NCBI GenBank assembly: GCA_017311185.1
Contig: JAESUZ010001294.1
Coordinates: 1,798,001 to 1,862,000 of the forward strand
DNA length: 64,000 bases
Origin: Proteles cristata cristata
Taxonomy: Eukaryota; Chordata; Mammalia; Carnivora; Hyaenidae
Direction: 5' to 3'
This document shows, piece after piece, positions 44,163 through 54,873 of this stretch. Position numbers and translations under genes: made by a program. The notes beneath the pieces are model-generated. The model was given only the letters and a program-made list of their open reading frames with translations. It had not been told where the DNA came from and made no database searches. Position 1 is the stretch's first letter. Each line of letters starts with the position of its first letter.

Positions 44163-44315
44163 GGGCTACCTGGGAGGCTCAACCAGTTGGTTAAACGTTC
44201 GACCATGGTGTCATGGTTCATGAGTTTGAGCCCCACATTGGAATCTGCATTGATAGCACATTGCCTGTTTGGGATTGTCTCTCTCTTCCTCTCTTTCTGT
44301 TCCTCCCCCCTTGTG

Positions 44316-44348
<33 letters not shown>

Positions 44349-44365
44349 AAACAAGTAAATAAAGA
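44163..44365 (+). mobile_element. Felid SINE, older alternate subfamily
   Basis: Head gggctacctgggaggctcaa and body 'gttcatgagtttgagcccca', 'gcattgatagcacattgcct', 'gtttgggattgtctctctct', ending in a (CT)n run (about 44314-44344) and aaataaacaagtaaataaag. Alternate subfamily and clearly diverged. Confidence 0.88.
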
Positions 44366-44484
44366 AGGAGAAGAGGAGACTAGTCCAGCTCTGTTGCCAA
44401 TCCACACATGTGAAGCCATGGAGGTGGGGGCATTGGAAGATGTTGGGTTGATGCCGCATTCCAGGTATCAGGCTGGGTACTTTC

Positions 44485-44640
44485 ATAATGACTCTGGACT
44501 AGAAGCTAGGGATTCAGTGACTATGTGACCTCAGACAAGTCACTTACCCTCTCTGGCCTTCAGTTTCCTTCAGAACCGAAGAGGAATACCACCTCCCCTT
44601 AAGCATCCACAGGGCTATGGCAAAATGAATGAAAAAATCA
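44485..44640 (+). repeat. MIR SINE fragment
   Basis: 'ctatgtgacctcagacaagt' and 'cttaccctctctggccttca' then 'gtttccttcagaaccgaaga' fit MIR. Confidence 0.65.
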
Positions 44641-45345
44641 GTTAACTAGGCAATTCATGTGCCCACTCAGCACATACTTTCCCGTGGCACCTTGATGCCC
44701 GACACTGTGTTAGGTGTTAGGGAAAGGGGCCATCGGGACCAGGTTTGCCCTTGAGTAGGGGCAAGGGACCAGGTTTGCAGCCTCCTCTGGGAAGGCAGTG
44801 AGTACATATGATGGTGTTGGTGTGTGACATCCACCAAAGTGAAGTGGGCAAGGGCTGGGGGAAGGGAGGGCAGGGAGTCGGGGCAGGAAGGTATAGGAGG
44901 TGCACCAGAGCTTTCCATGGCTGGCGGCTTGTAGGAGAAAAGCATAAAGCCACGCATATTATCACTGTCATAGGCACAGACTAGCAGAATGTGACAGACC
45001 CTGTCCATGGGAGGAGCATATCCTGAGATCTGTGCAAAGCCAACGTGCCTTAAATATCCTGGCTTTTTGCCTGGGTCATCTTCCAAAGGGCAGCGACGTC
45101 TCTATCACTTTCTAATGGTCTTTTCACCTGATGAGAAGACCACAAGGAACGGGAGCTGAGAAGGGACCCAAGCCAGACTCTTGCTCACGCCCGTCTGGCG
45201 GTCCCCTTCCACCACAGCAGTGTTCCAGAGCCTGGGATTTTGGCGTGTGACTCAGCGGAGCCACCACCGATTAGAGACCTTGGGATTCAGAGTTGCCAGC
45301 AAACAACCAGAATCAAAAATAGCAAATGACAAGGGTCGATTGCCT
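44641..45345. other. Unrecognised non-coding DNA
   Basis: 'gcaccttgatgcccgacact' then 'gtgttaggtgttagggaaag' (44687-44727) may be an old repeat. No gene. Confidence 0.3.
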
Positions 45346-45550
45346 TTTAAAAAATGTTTATTTATTTATTTTGAGAGAAAGAGAAAGAGCAGGGAGAGAC
45401 CAAGAAAGAAGGAGAGAGAGAATCACAAGCAAGTTCAATGCTGTCGGCGCAGAGCCTGATGCAGGGCTTGATCTCATGAACCGTGAGATCATGATCTGAG
45501 TCAAAACCAAGAGTCAGAGGCTCAGTGCAATGTGCCACCCAGGCGCACCA
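45346..45550 (-). mobile_element. Felid SINE, alternate subfamily
   Basis: Tail aatgtttatttatttatttt, body 'caatgctgtcggcgcagagc' and 'catgaaccgtgagatcatga', and head 'gccacccaggcgcacca'. Immediately right of the head lies a CCCCCCGGGGGGGG block (45551-45566). Confidence 0.88.
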
Positions 45551-45799
45551 CCCCCCGGGGGGGGTCAGTTATCTTACGGATGCATCTGCCTATGGGACTC
45601 ATAGTGTCTGTGCTATAAGTTGGGGCAGGAGAGAGGGAAGTTTTTTTTCATCTGGCTCTTGCCCTTAGAATCTCACGCATCGTGAATACTTGGGAGCTAA
45701 TGACGATGTTGCATGAGCAACTGCTTGCTTTTGCTTCACTCACGCTTGACTGGACACCTTGGATGAGAGCATGGACCCCAGAGGGAAGCACACCACAGA

Positions 45800-45965
45800 A
45801 AAACAAGACTGCACCTGGCTGCCTGTGTGAACTTGGGCAAGAAACACAATCGCTGCATGCCTCAGTGTGTTCACCTGTAGAATGTATGTAACATCGATGC
45901 AAATCTCACAGGTAAGAAATGAAGGTGAAGTGCAACTAGTAAGTGCGCAGTAAATGGTCGTCAGT
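45800..45965 (+). repeat. MIR SINE, well preserved
   Basis: 'gcctgtgtgaacttgggcaa', 'gcatgcctcagtgtgttcac', 'ctgtagaatgtatgtaacat' and 'agtaagtgcgcagtaaatgg' give full MIR order including the tail. Confidence 0.7.
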
Positions 45966-46524
45966 GGCCGCGGCTGATTGCTGTCTCCATCTTCCCCTTC
46001 CCCACCACCATCACTGCGACCGTTATTCCTGACTCCTGCAGGCCAGGGCTAGAGGGAAGGATGCCCGGGGCGCCATCGGCTCCTGGACTCACCCCAGCAC
46101 TGGTCCCAGGTGTGGCCCCAACTGTGCTTTTCTCCAGCTCTGTGCTGGGCGAGTTGCCACGTGCAGTAGAATGAATAGGAATCCGTGTCAAAGCGATTCT
46201 CACTGGCTCCGCCCACAGAGTCCCAGGCCCCCGAGTGGGACCTGGGAATCTGCATTGCTAAGGAGTCCTCAGGACTGCCCTGGGAGAACCAAAGCCCTCG
46301 GTGCTCCCCACCCCCACCAAGGCCCTGTCCAGGGATATTCCAGAATCAGCACTCTGGACATCGTTTTTTTATTTGCAGGCTTGCTCAAGAGGCTTTCAAA
46401 GGCGGCTGTTCTTCGCTGTGGATTCAGTCACTTCTGAAATGTTGCTACTTTTCTATGGAAGATCATTCGCCTAAATTCCTGAGCCTCCCCCAAGCTTTTC
46501 TGGAATAAAGCAAAGGTAGCCCAG
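45966..46524. other. Unrecognised non-coding DNA
   Basis: No exon or clear repeat. Confidence 0.3.
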
Positions 46525-46620
46525 ATTTCTTGGATTGTAAGCCCCATGAGGGTGGGAACGGGTGGCCTCTATTCTCCAGTGTCTTTCTAGGGCTTAGGAC
46601 GTTTTCTCAAGTCAAGTGGA
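46525..46620 (+). mobile_element. L2 LINE tail fragment
   Basis: 'cttggattgtaagccccatg' and 'agggtgggaacgggtggcct' match the L2 3' phrase 'gtaagctccatgagggcaggga'. Confidence 0.55.
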
Positions 46621-46859
46621 TAAATCCGTAGAGGCAGGCGCCCCGGCTGGAAAAGTTTGCTCGTTTGTCTGCATCTCTGATGCCAGAGGAAGCCTAATAA
46701 AGGCACTGCGCTGTGGGAGTTCTAACTCCTCCCTGGCTCGGTCCCCACGGGACTGCCCAGGCCTTGAAAGTTCTCCTTCTGTTCAGCCAACTGGAAATAT
46801 CAGCAGCTGGTTAGCCCTGCAGGCTGGGTGTCCAGGGCCCCACCGTGAGCCCCACCACG

Positions 46860-47115
46860 AGCGTCACCCGGCATCCCCTCCTCTGGGAAGCCTTCCCTGA
46901 ATGCCCCCCCTTCTCTGAATGCCCCCACCTGTTGAGCTTGGTGCTCTTTCTCAGCGATTTGGCAAGACCCCGTGCAGCTCACTTGTCCCATGGTTTTAAA
47001 AATGTTATCTTTCCCTGCTTCCCAGTCTCCTCCCCACTCGTCTACTGAGAGGTTTTTGAGTATAAGAACTGTGTTTTCTTGGCATTTGAGGATAGTTTGT
47101 TGAGTGAATGTGGGG
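46860..47115 (+). mobile_element. L2 LINE 3' fragment
   Basis: 'cctctgggaagccttccctg', 'gtgcagctcacttgtcccat', 'ttttgagtataagaactgtg' and 'gtttgttgagtgaatg' match the L2 3' end. Confidence 0.6.
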
Positions 47116-47424
47116 CCATCTGAGGCTGCATGCCTGGGAAGACTGTCTCATTATGGGTCCCTGCCTCCATCACTCCCGTCCCTCCTGGGTCCTCCTGTGT
47201 GTGAGGGCTGTGAGTGCAGAGACTGGGGACCCTGAAGAAGGCGTTGCTTCCGTAACTCAGGACCTTCCTGATTCCTCCATCCTCACTGGGAAGTTTTGTC
47301 CCACTTGCTGACTCGGGCTCCTGCTCCACCTGTCCCTGGATGGGGCGGGGGGGGGGGAGGGGATCTTGAAGGACCCCTCCATGGTAACTGGGGCCTGCCC
47401 TGTATCTGGGACTTACTATGATGA
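47116..47424. other. Non-coding with G-run
   Basis: A long G-run with interruptions at 47342-47361 could form a G-quadruplex. Otherwise nothing recognised. Confidence 0.35.
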
Positions 47425-47545
47425 AAAGCGGTGGCCCAGAATCTACCTCAGTTCCTCGCTGGGTGATGGAGGGCTGGGACTACGTCTCTCTGAGCCTCAG
47501 CTTCTCTTCTGTGAAATGGGCAGTAAGCGTCAGCTACTGTGATGA
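47425..47545 (+). repeat. MIR SINE fragment
   Basis: 'cctcgctgggtgatggaggg', 'ctgagcctcagcttctcttc' and 'tgtgaaatgggcagtaagcg' fit MIR. It ends in a GAT-rich run. Confidence 0.6.
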
Positions 47546-47583
47546 TGATGACAACGGTGGAGAAGATGAAGATGATGAAGAAT
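47539..47583 (+). repeat. Imperfect (GAT/GAA)n run
   Basis: gatgatgatgacaacggtgg followed by agaagatgaagatgatgaag is an interrupted trinucleotide repeat. Confidence 0.75.
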
Positions 47584-48094
47584 AGGACTGTATGTCACTC
47601 CCTTGTGCCTTGCCAACCTGTCTGGTTTTTACGTTCCTCTGAAACAAGCCTGTCTGGCTCCTGGGATCCTCGCTGCAGGGACTGGCATTCTGCCTGGGGC
47701 CCTGGCACCTGCTGGGTTTATCAGTCCCGGGAAGACATGTGGGGAGGCCATCCGTGTCTTTACCGGCCCCTCCTTCCTAGAAACCATCAGTGACCACCAG
47801 CCACATTGGAAGGCCGATTGCTCGGTTCTTGCTTGTTACGTAAAATTGATATTCAGACTAGAAAATGGGCAAAAGATCCAAACTCAGGACTTTCTGGTCC
47901 CATCTGGGCTCCCTCTTCTTTCCACCATGTCAGGAGAACTGGAGTATCCGGCAGAATGGCCAACCCTTGACCTTAATCGTTGCTTTTACAAACCTCACCG
48001 CCAGCCCCTGCCGTGTGGGTTCAAAGAGTGCTGGGGGCAGCCACATATATCATATATTATGAGGCTCGGTTTGGGGAGCCGAGAAATAAATTGT
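47584..48094. other. Unrecognised non-coding DNA
   Basis: No exon recognised. The stretch grades into the enhancer-like block at 48095. Confidence 0.3.
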
Positions 48095-48500
48095 TACTAT
48101 TATGGATGAAGCAATTATCATCAATCTATTTTTAATCTCCTCTTCCTTTTAAAATAATCGAGCCTGTCTTTTCAGAAGAGGAGAAATCTAGGCTTTGAAA
48201 GGAGGGAAGGTGCAAACAGCTCTTCTTCTTCTAGCTGAAAATGCTAATTGAGCAACCACTAATTTTTTTAGCCTTCATTAACAGCATTAGCCTGCATTAG
48301 CACCTTTTAAACCTCTTTAATATTGTGCTCAATTCGCTTTCTTTAATCTCTTCTTTTCCTGGAGTGTGGAATCACTTTGATCCTCGGCTTCATCTTTCCT
48401 TTGATGACAACTTTGGGGTTAATTTGTATTTGGGAGTTGAAATGCAAATTTGCAGTGATGCACATGGCCCTCCCCTTGCACTCTGCTGGGGCGGCGAGAG
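48095..48500. promoter_or_regulatory. Enhancer-like repeat-free block 2
   Basis: AT-rich, repeat-free DNA is packed with homeodomain and TCF/SOX words: caattatcatcaatc, gctaattgagc, a tandem gcattag pair (48284-48290 and 48294-48300), ctttgatcctcgg and tcctttgatgac. The octamer ATGCAAAT (48442-48449) overlaps a perfect 12-base palindrome tgcaaatttgca (48443-48454). The pattern is strongly reminiscent of developmental conserved non-coding elements. Confidence 0.5.
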
Positions 48501-48814
48501 CCAGGTTACTACTGAGGCTGCCCATCGCCAGCCAGCGCACCCTCTCAGCCCCTCCTAAGTCCCGGGGTGTTTGGGGGAACACAATCTTCTTGGCTTCTGT
48601 CGGTTCTGGGTCCTGGAGAAAGTTTTACAAGGCGCTCACCATCGTGCCTGTCCACGGTAAACCTTCCGCCCATTGTAGAAATAGCTGTTTTCCAAAATTT
48701 CACAAATGGTTTCTTTCTGGTCTCTGAACACTGTCTTTCTGTGTCCTCTGCCACCGTGTCTTGATGTTGGCGAGAAGGCTGTGGAAACCGTCAAGAAAAG
48801 AAAGACATAAAAGG

Positions 48815-49405
48815 ATACCGTTTCCTCATTAAGTTAAACATAGAATTTTTGGATGACTCAGCAATCTCATTCCTGGGATATGTCCTAGAATTGAAAGCAG
48901 CTGTCCAGACAGAAACCTGTGTGTGAATTTCAGAGTAGCATTATTCACAACAGCCTAAATGTGGAAATGATCCAAATGTCCATCAGCAGAGGAACGGACA
49001 AACAGAATGTGCTATATCCATATGGTGGAATATTACTCAGCCAGGAAAAGGGATAAAGTGTTGACACATGCTTCAGCAAGGCTAGGTCCCCAAGATGGTA
49101 TCTTAAGTGAAAGAAATCAGGTACCAAAGGCCACATGTTGTACGATTCCATTTATTTGAAATGGAATATGGATGGAAATTCAAATGGAATTTGAATGGAA
49201 ATCTGGTTGCCAGGTTGGGGTGGGAGAAAGGAGGAAAATCAGAAGTAACAGCCTAACACATACAAGGTTTCCTTCTGGGCTGATGAAAATGTTCTGGGCA
49301 GCTGGCTAGCTAGCAGCGATGGTCGCTTGGCATTAGAATGTGCTAGATGCCAGTAATGATCAACTCTGTTATGTACATTTTACCCCAAAGATAATCATTA
49401 AGAGA
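48815..49405 (+). mobile_element. Old L1 ORF2 3' end and 3' UTR
   Basis: 'gactcagcaatctcattcct', 'gcagctgtccagacagaaac', 'gtagcattattcacaacagc', 'ccaaatgtccatcagcagag' and 'ccatatggtggaatattact' are classic distal L1 ORF2 phrases. The 3' UTR-like part follows ('gttgccaggttggggtggg', 'tgtacattttaccccaaaga'). Multiply frameshifted and dead. Confidence 0.8.
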
Positions 49406-49519
49406 AAAGCTATCTTGGTTTCTCCGAAGGGAAATTGACCCTAAGATAGTATCAGTATCAGGCCTAGAGTTATGAGCAGTGGGCAGGTTATGTGGAAGTG
49501 GGGAAGGGTAGAAAAAGAA

Positions 49520-49725
49520 CAGACTTCACAATCGGACAGACCAGGGTGAGCTGGTCAACTGAGCTCCTTCTGAGCTGGGGGCGCTGCGCATGCTAGGCTT
49601 GGCCTCAAGATCCTGGCCTCAGTTTCCTTATCTGTAAAATGGGAACACTAATGCCTACCTTCACATGGTTATGGGAAGATGAAGAGAGATGACGGCGTTA
49701 ATTTTCCTAGCACACAGGGAAAATT
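49520..49725 (+). repeat. MIR SINE fragment
   Basis: 'gatcctggcctcagtttcct', 'tatctgtaaaatgggaacac' and 'taatgcctaccttcacatgg' are nearly perfect MIR core. The left part is weaker. Confidence 0.75.
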
Positions 49726-50294
49726 GTCCACCTTCCTCTTGGTATCAGCGAGGATTATTTGCATCGCAAACATCAGAAACCGATCTAACAGATGCACGCA
49801 AAACAGGAAATTTCACTGGTAAGTTTCTGCCTTGAGGATGGCGGGCACCAAGCTGCCCCTGGGCTCTGCGGCCTCCTCCTGGCAGGCCTTGGCTCTGCCC
49901 GACCATCTCCTGACCAGCTTCTTTTTCAATCTCCCAGGGGAGAGAGTCTGATTGGCCAAGCTCAGGGGCTGGGGGTGTCATCCTTGCTCGGGCAGGGTCT
50001 TGAAAGATCCTCACGGTCCTGGGACCCCACTCTTGCATCCAGCAAGGGCTGAGGCCAGAGAATGGGAGTCCTGAAGCAGCCACCCCGCTGGTGCCCACCC
50101 TATAGTCCCTTGGTGGCCGATGTGGGGCAGGGGATGAGGAGACACATGTAGGAGAGGGGAGCAGCAGCCCTCCACGCAGCCTGACCTCCCCCTGCCTAGC
50201 CTCCCCTCCAGGACCTTCTCTGCCTGGAAGGTGCAGGCATCTTTACTGCTCTGACCTGGAGCTCCTTTCACTTTTCGCTACAATGTAAGAAAGA
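49726..50294. other. Unrecognised non-coding DNA
   Basis: No exon or named repeat recognised. Confidence 0.3.
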
Positions 50295-50425
50295 CATGCT
50301 CAATTCTGATTTCACCTCTTCCTTGAAGCCTTCCCTGATTAGCCCCACCCCAACTAAGTGTTCTCCTTCTCCTCTGTTTCTTTCCCTGTATCATGCACAT
50401 GGCTCTGAGAACAGACTGCCAATTG
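50295..50425 (+). mobile_element. L2 LINE fragment
   Basis: 'ttcacctcttccttgaagcc', 'ttccctgattagccccaccc' match the L2 phrase 'cacctcctccaggaagccttccctgac'. Confidence 0.5.
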
Positions 50426-50455
50426 ATACCCCTAGTGCTGCTCAATTTCTCAAAG

Positions 50456-50456
<1 letters not shown>

Positions 50457-50507
<51 letters not shown>
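50457..50507. repeat. (TG)n microsatellite
   Basis: A pure 51-base TG run, the longest perfect dinucleotide tract in the window. Confidence 0.97.
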
Positions 50508-50508
<1 letters not shown>

Positions 50509-50818
50509 CTGTAAGACCAACATAGCACTCAGTGGTATAAAGGGGAGTTTGGGGTTCCAGGTTGACTGCAGGGGACAGAGGAACCCTCTCAGGGCTCAGG
50601 CATGGACTTACTGATGGAAAAGGATCCTGTTGTCCAGTGGGACCCCATCCATCTTGGGCAGGGCCACAGGAAGAACATTGTCCTGCAGAGCTGAGCCCTC
50701 AGGCCCTTACAGGTGTATTTGCAGGAAGACTGGAAAAGCCTCAGGGCCAAGATGTCTCCCTCAGGGAAAGAGGAGGGAGGTGCACAAGCATGACCCTGCT
50801 CAGAAGAGGCACGGTTTC
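50508..50818. other. Unrecognised non-coding DNA
   Basis: No exon or named repeat recognised. Confidence 0.3.
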
Positions 50819-50978
50819 GGGACACCTGGGCTCAGTCAGTTAAGCGTCCAAATTCGGCTCAGGTCATGATCACACGGTTCGTGGGTTCGAGCCCCATGTC
50901 GGGCTCTGTGCTAACAGCTTGGAGCCTGGAGCCTGCTTCGGATTCTGAGTCTCCCTCTCTCTCTACCCCTCCCTGCCT
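50819..50978 (+). mobile_element. Felid SINE, 3' truncated
   Basis: Head gggacacctgggctcagtca, gttcgtgggttcgagcccca and 'tgctaacagcttggagcctg' are present. The copy stops in the CT-rich tract, with no AATAAA and no A-tail. Loss by deletion after insertion is the simplest explanation. Confidence 0.9.
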
Positions 50979-51536
50979 CAATAGGGGGAGTGTAGATCCA
51001 ATCTCAGAATTTTCCTCCTGCGATACTTAAGAAAATGAATTTAAAAATTGTAAACTCCAGTAGTCATCCACAGCAGCCCCATGAGGAAAGGCGAGCCCGG
51101 GTCCCGTAAATGTCAATACTGATGGCTGAGAAAAGAAATAGAATGTTCCAGAATGGAGTGGAGTGATGTAACCCTGGGAGGATTCTCTTTAAGTAGATAA
51201 AAGCCTGGAGATTTTGTTTTGTTCCAGAAGACTCCTAAGTCTGTAGAAATGCAAAATGGCTTGATTCCTCTCCTTCTTTCCTCTTCTATCTCTGGATAGT
51301 GGGAAGGCTATAGCAGAGGGGTGAAATATATAGCGGAGGGGAAGCAGTGGAGAGTGAGGCCACCCCCTCTAGCCCCAAGCAAGGCTTCAAGACCACACTC
51401 CCAGTTAGGAGAAGATGCCTCGCTCAGGATATTCCCCATGGTGATGAAGTATATCCTCAAATAGGTGGAACGAACCCCGGCACAGGTCATTTGAAAAGCT
51501 TTCATTGAGAAAGTAGAGTTAGACCAGTTACTCTTT

Positions 51537-51741
51537 AAAAAAAAAATTATTTTAAAATGTTTATTTATTTTTGTAGGAGAGAGAAAGCGTGAGCAAGGGA
51601 GGGGCAGAGAGAGGGGGAGACACAGAATCTGAAATGGGTTCAAGGCTCTGAGCCCCGACATGGGGCTTGAACTCATGAACCACGAGATCATGACCTGAGC
51701 AGAAGTCAGATGCTCAACCAACTGAGCCACCCGGGTGCCCC
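51537..51741 (-). mobile_element. Felid tRNA-derived SINE
   Basis: Tail aaaatgtttatttatttttg, head ccaactgagccacccgggtg. The body lacks 'ctgtcagcacaga' (ggctctgagccccgacatgg). Target repeats ccagttact lie at 51524-51532 and 51746-51754. Confidence 0.92.
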
Positions 51742-52810
51742 CAGCCCAGTTACTTTAACCAAAAGTGCCTCCTGCCTTAACTGAGCTCCTCCACGCCCCG
51801 TCCCCTTCTCCATCCCTCAGGCCGAAGGAAACGGGCAGAGGTCCTTTGCCCGGGCCTCAGTCAGGAGTTCAGAGCTCAAACAAACTGGTCTGAGGTGTGC
51901 AAAAGAGTCGAGAACCACCTTCCCTCTATCAGTGCAAACAGGAAGTCCAGAACTATTTAAACAGAAGAAAAATAAACAGAAACCACAGGGCACTACACAG
52001 ACGTGCTACAGCCGGAAGGAGAAAGTACCTAACCCAGAAGCGAAGATGCTCACGGAACAGAAGGAGATTCTTTGCTACCGCCTCATATAAGGACAACCTC
52101 ATACGTGCATAAATCCTAACTCTAGAGTTGCAAGGGGAAAAGTCACAGAATGGGATAAAGATGGCAGAACAAAAGCAGTAAACAGAGGACCCGAAACCTT
52201 CACATATGCTGAACAAATTAGAGCCAAGAAGGAATTGATACCGTTGGACGTAGACGATGCCGACATTACTGACGCGGAAGATGGTCCTGAAGGAGGTGGT
52301 GGAAAAGACAAAGGATCACGGCAGTTAGACAGGAGGGATGTGGCATCTGAATGAGACACAGACGTTCCAACGTTTGGGCGCCGTGGGTGTTACCGGAACT
52401 CAGGAGCCCAGCAAAGGATAAAGAAGATGTACTCAAAGGTGTACCAGATAGTTTCCCTGAAATGAGGAAAGAAAGGGTCCTGGCGATCCAAAGAGCATGC
52501 CATGTTCCAGGAAAAGGTGATCAGAACTACCCGTTGCTGAACATAGCCTAGGTGGGCTATTGACCATCCAGGGTAAAACAAGAACCAAAACCAAAAAGTC
52601 CACAAACGCCCCAATATCTTTGGATATCAAGAAAGCAAAAGCAAATTGCCGACAAGGGTTGGGGGGATGGAGGCTGGAAATCAGGCTGATTGTGAACTTT
52701 CTCCGTTGCAGTCGTCAGTTCCCAAGGTCTCCAAGGCTCTAGGGAAGTCTTAGTGTGTCGCCTAAGAATTATATATGCTCGAGCTATGGTTTCAGTATAA
52801 AGACTAAGTA
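51742..52810 (+). repeat. Probable old LINE-related or retrocopy sequence
   Basis: The stretch 52440-52640 ('aaagagcatgccatgttcca', 'ggaaaaggtgatcagaacta') resembles a phrase found in old L1/HAL1-type elements ('...aggaaaattgatacagaacgatca...'). The whole interval is A/G-rich, like a retrotransposed sense strand. A part with coding texture is listed separately. Assignment is tentative. Confidence 0.3.
52091..52354 (+). pseudogene. 87-codon coding-like remnant without ATG
   Basis: Between stops at 52088 and 52352 one frame stays open for 87 codons with no methionine. Its composition looks protein-like: a basic and polar N-terminal half including VTEWDKDGRTKAVN, then a markedly acidic run (PLDVDDADITDAEDGPEG), a glycine run and a basic end. 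I do not recognise the family. Upstream in another frame lies a 71-codon basic frame (51897-52112). Possibilities are a decayed retrocopy, part of an old LINE, or chance. Confidence 0.25.
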
Positions 52811-53010
52811 GGGGTGCCAGGGGGGCTCAGTCAGTTGGGTGTCTGACTTTGGCTCAGGTCACGATCTTACCTTGTGTGGGTTCGAGCCCCATGTGTCGCT
52901 CTGTGCTGACAGCTCAGAGCCTGGAGCCTGCTTTGGATTCTGTGTTTCCCTCTCTCTGCCCCTCCCCAGCTTGTGCTATGTCTCTCAAAAATAAATACAC
53001 ATTAAAAAAA
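52811..53010 (+). mobile_element. Felid tRNA-derived SINE
   Basis: Complete copy, head ggggtgccaggggggctcag, 'tgtgctgacagctcagagcc', tail aaaataaatacacattaaaa. Near-identical target repeats aaagactaagtag and aaagactaggcag flank it. Confidence 0.93.
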
Positions 53011-53176
53011 AAGACTAGGCAGACGTATATTTGTAAATGTAAAAGCACATGGTCCATGAGCCCTGAGGTGGGGCTGTACTTGGTAAGGACAGCCAGCCAA
53101 ATAAGGTACAAATAAAAGAGTTCAGGAATTAAGAAAAAACAATGGGGATTACAGAAGCCCTTTAAAAATAGTTTCC

Positions 53177-53388
53177 CGGGGCACCTGGGTGGCTCAGTCA
53201 GTTAAACAACTGACTTCAGCTCAGGTCATGATCTTGAAGTCTCTGAGTTCGAGCCCCGCGTCGGGCTCTGTGCTGACAGTTCAGAGCCTGGAGCCTGCTT
53301 TGGATTCTGTGTCTCCCTCTCTCTCTGTCCCTCCCCTGTTCACGCTCTGTCTCTCTCTCTCTCTCTCAAAATTAAATAAACATTAAAA
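53177..53388 (+). mobile_element. Felid tRNA-derived SINE
   Basis: Complete copy, head ggggcacctgggtggctcag, body tgtgctgacagttcagagcc, (CT)n, then aattaaataaacattaaaaa. Target repeat aaaaatagttt occurs on both sides. Confidence 0.94.
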
Positions 53389-53397
53389 AAATAGTTT

Positions 53398-53839
53398 CTA
53401 ACAGCTGTGAGAGTTATGGCTGTCACATATGAATATTATAAATCTTATTAAAAGAATAATGTAACTAATACAAATGGAAAAATAAAAGATGTCTTTATAC
53501 AGAATGGGGGATCAATTGGTACTGCTTATAATACAACACACAGTTTAAAAAAGTGATGATCACAAAATATACAGCTTTTCATAATCTCTTTAGTTAACAG
53601 GAATTGTTAACACATTTGTGTATGTGTGCGTGGTAAAAAAAAAGTGAAATTCAACAATCCCTTCTGTTTCACGTCAACTTCTTTCTCTTCTGATAAATTC
53701 ATGCAAAATTAAACTGAATACCTTTTATTAAACTAGCATATATGTTATTATCCCATTTTTATTAAAGTATTTCTGACTTTCTCTTTACGTATGTACTCAA
53801 TTATTTGGCTTCCTTTTCATATAAATGCAGAGACAGTTA
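53398..53839. other. AT-rich non-coding, possibly old LINE
   Basis: Strongly AT-rich with several A-runs. It lies between SINEs and upstream of an L1-like 3' end, so it may be part of the same dead L1. No diagnostic phrase is certain. Confidence 0.3.
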
Positions 53840-53960
53840 TCCGAGGTGATGTTTACCTAATGTGAATAATGGATATTTCTGGGTGACAGTTCACTTTGAT
53901 TTTGTACTTTTCTGCTTTGCCCAAGTTCTTTGTGATAAACATATATTTTATATATATGTT
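53840..53960 (+). mobile_element. Old L1 3' terminus
   Basis: 'gtacttttctgctttgccca' and 'agttctttgtgataaacata' match the final part of old L1 3' UTRs ('tgtacttttctgtattttccaaattttctataatgaacatg'). Confidence 0.5.
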
Positions 53961-54166
53961 TTAATTTTTTTACTGTTTATTGTTGAGCGATAGAGACAGA
54001 GTGTAAGCAGGAAAGGAGCAGAGAGAGGGGGAGACACAGAATCTGAAGCAGCCTCCAGGCTCTGAGCTGTCAGACAGAGCCCAATGGAGGGCTCGAATTC
54101 ACGAACTATGAGATCATGACCTGAGCCAAAGTCGGATGCTTAACAGACTGAGACACCTTGGTACCC
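53961..54166 (-). mobile_element. Felid tRNA-derived SINE
   Basis: Minus copy with 'gaagcagcctccaggctctg', 'agctgtcagacagagcccaa' and end 'gactgagacaccttggtacc'. Diverged. Approximate target repeat aacatatatttt and aacatatacattt. Confidence 0.9.
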
Positions 54167-54592
54167 TGAACATATACATTTTTTGAAACAAAAATAATTC
54201 AGTGATTTTTCTCCTGTTGTGATAAATTAGAAAACTCTGAAAATGATTATGCCAAGGAGTTAACAGTGCTCTTAATTCTGCACGTTGGGAATAGATGCTT
54301 TTCTTTTCCAGCTAGTATTTTGTTCTGTATTTTTCAAATGTTTAAAAATAAAAGGTTCTACATTTTAGGAAGAGATTCAGATAAAGAAGAAGGCTCGGGT
54401 ATTTTGCAGAAGGCATATTTTGAAGGAGAGCAAATCACCCCAGTTCTGGGTGTGGATGAAGTCTGGGAAAGTGACAGGGACAGAGCTGGCTAGTGTCATT
54501 GGAAGCACTGAGGAGACTCAGAATTTCAGGTCTAACCTGTGAGTGACTGGTTTCTTTGATGTAAAATGTGACTATTTCAGCAAAGATTGGCA
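54167..54592. other. Unrecognised non-coding DNA
   Basis: Another L1-tail-like phrase ('tctgtatttttcaaatgttt', about 54324-54343) is present. No gene. Confidence 0.35.
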
Positions 54593-54696
54593 TGGATAAT
54601 GGATGGATAGGTAGGTTAGATAGATAGATAGATAGATAGATACATACATACATACATACATACATACATACATGGATGGATGGATAGATGATAGAT

Positions 54697-54739
<43 letters not shown>

Positions 54740-54828
54740 GATAGACAGATGATAGATAGATAGATAGATAGATAGATAAATACATACATACATACATACA
54801 TACATGGATGGATGGATGGATGATAGAT

Positions 54829-54873
<45 letters not shown>

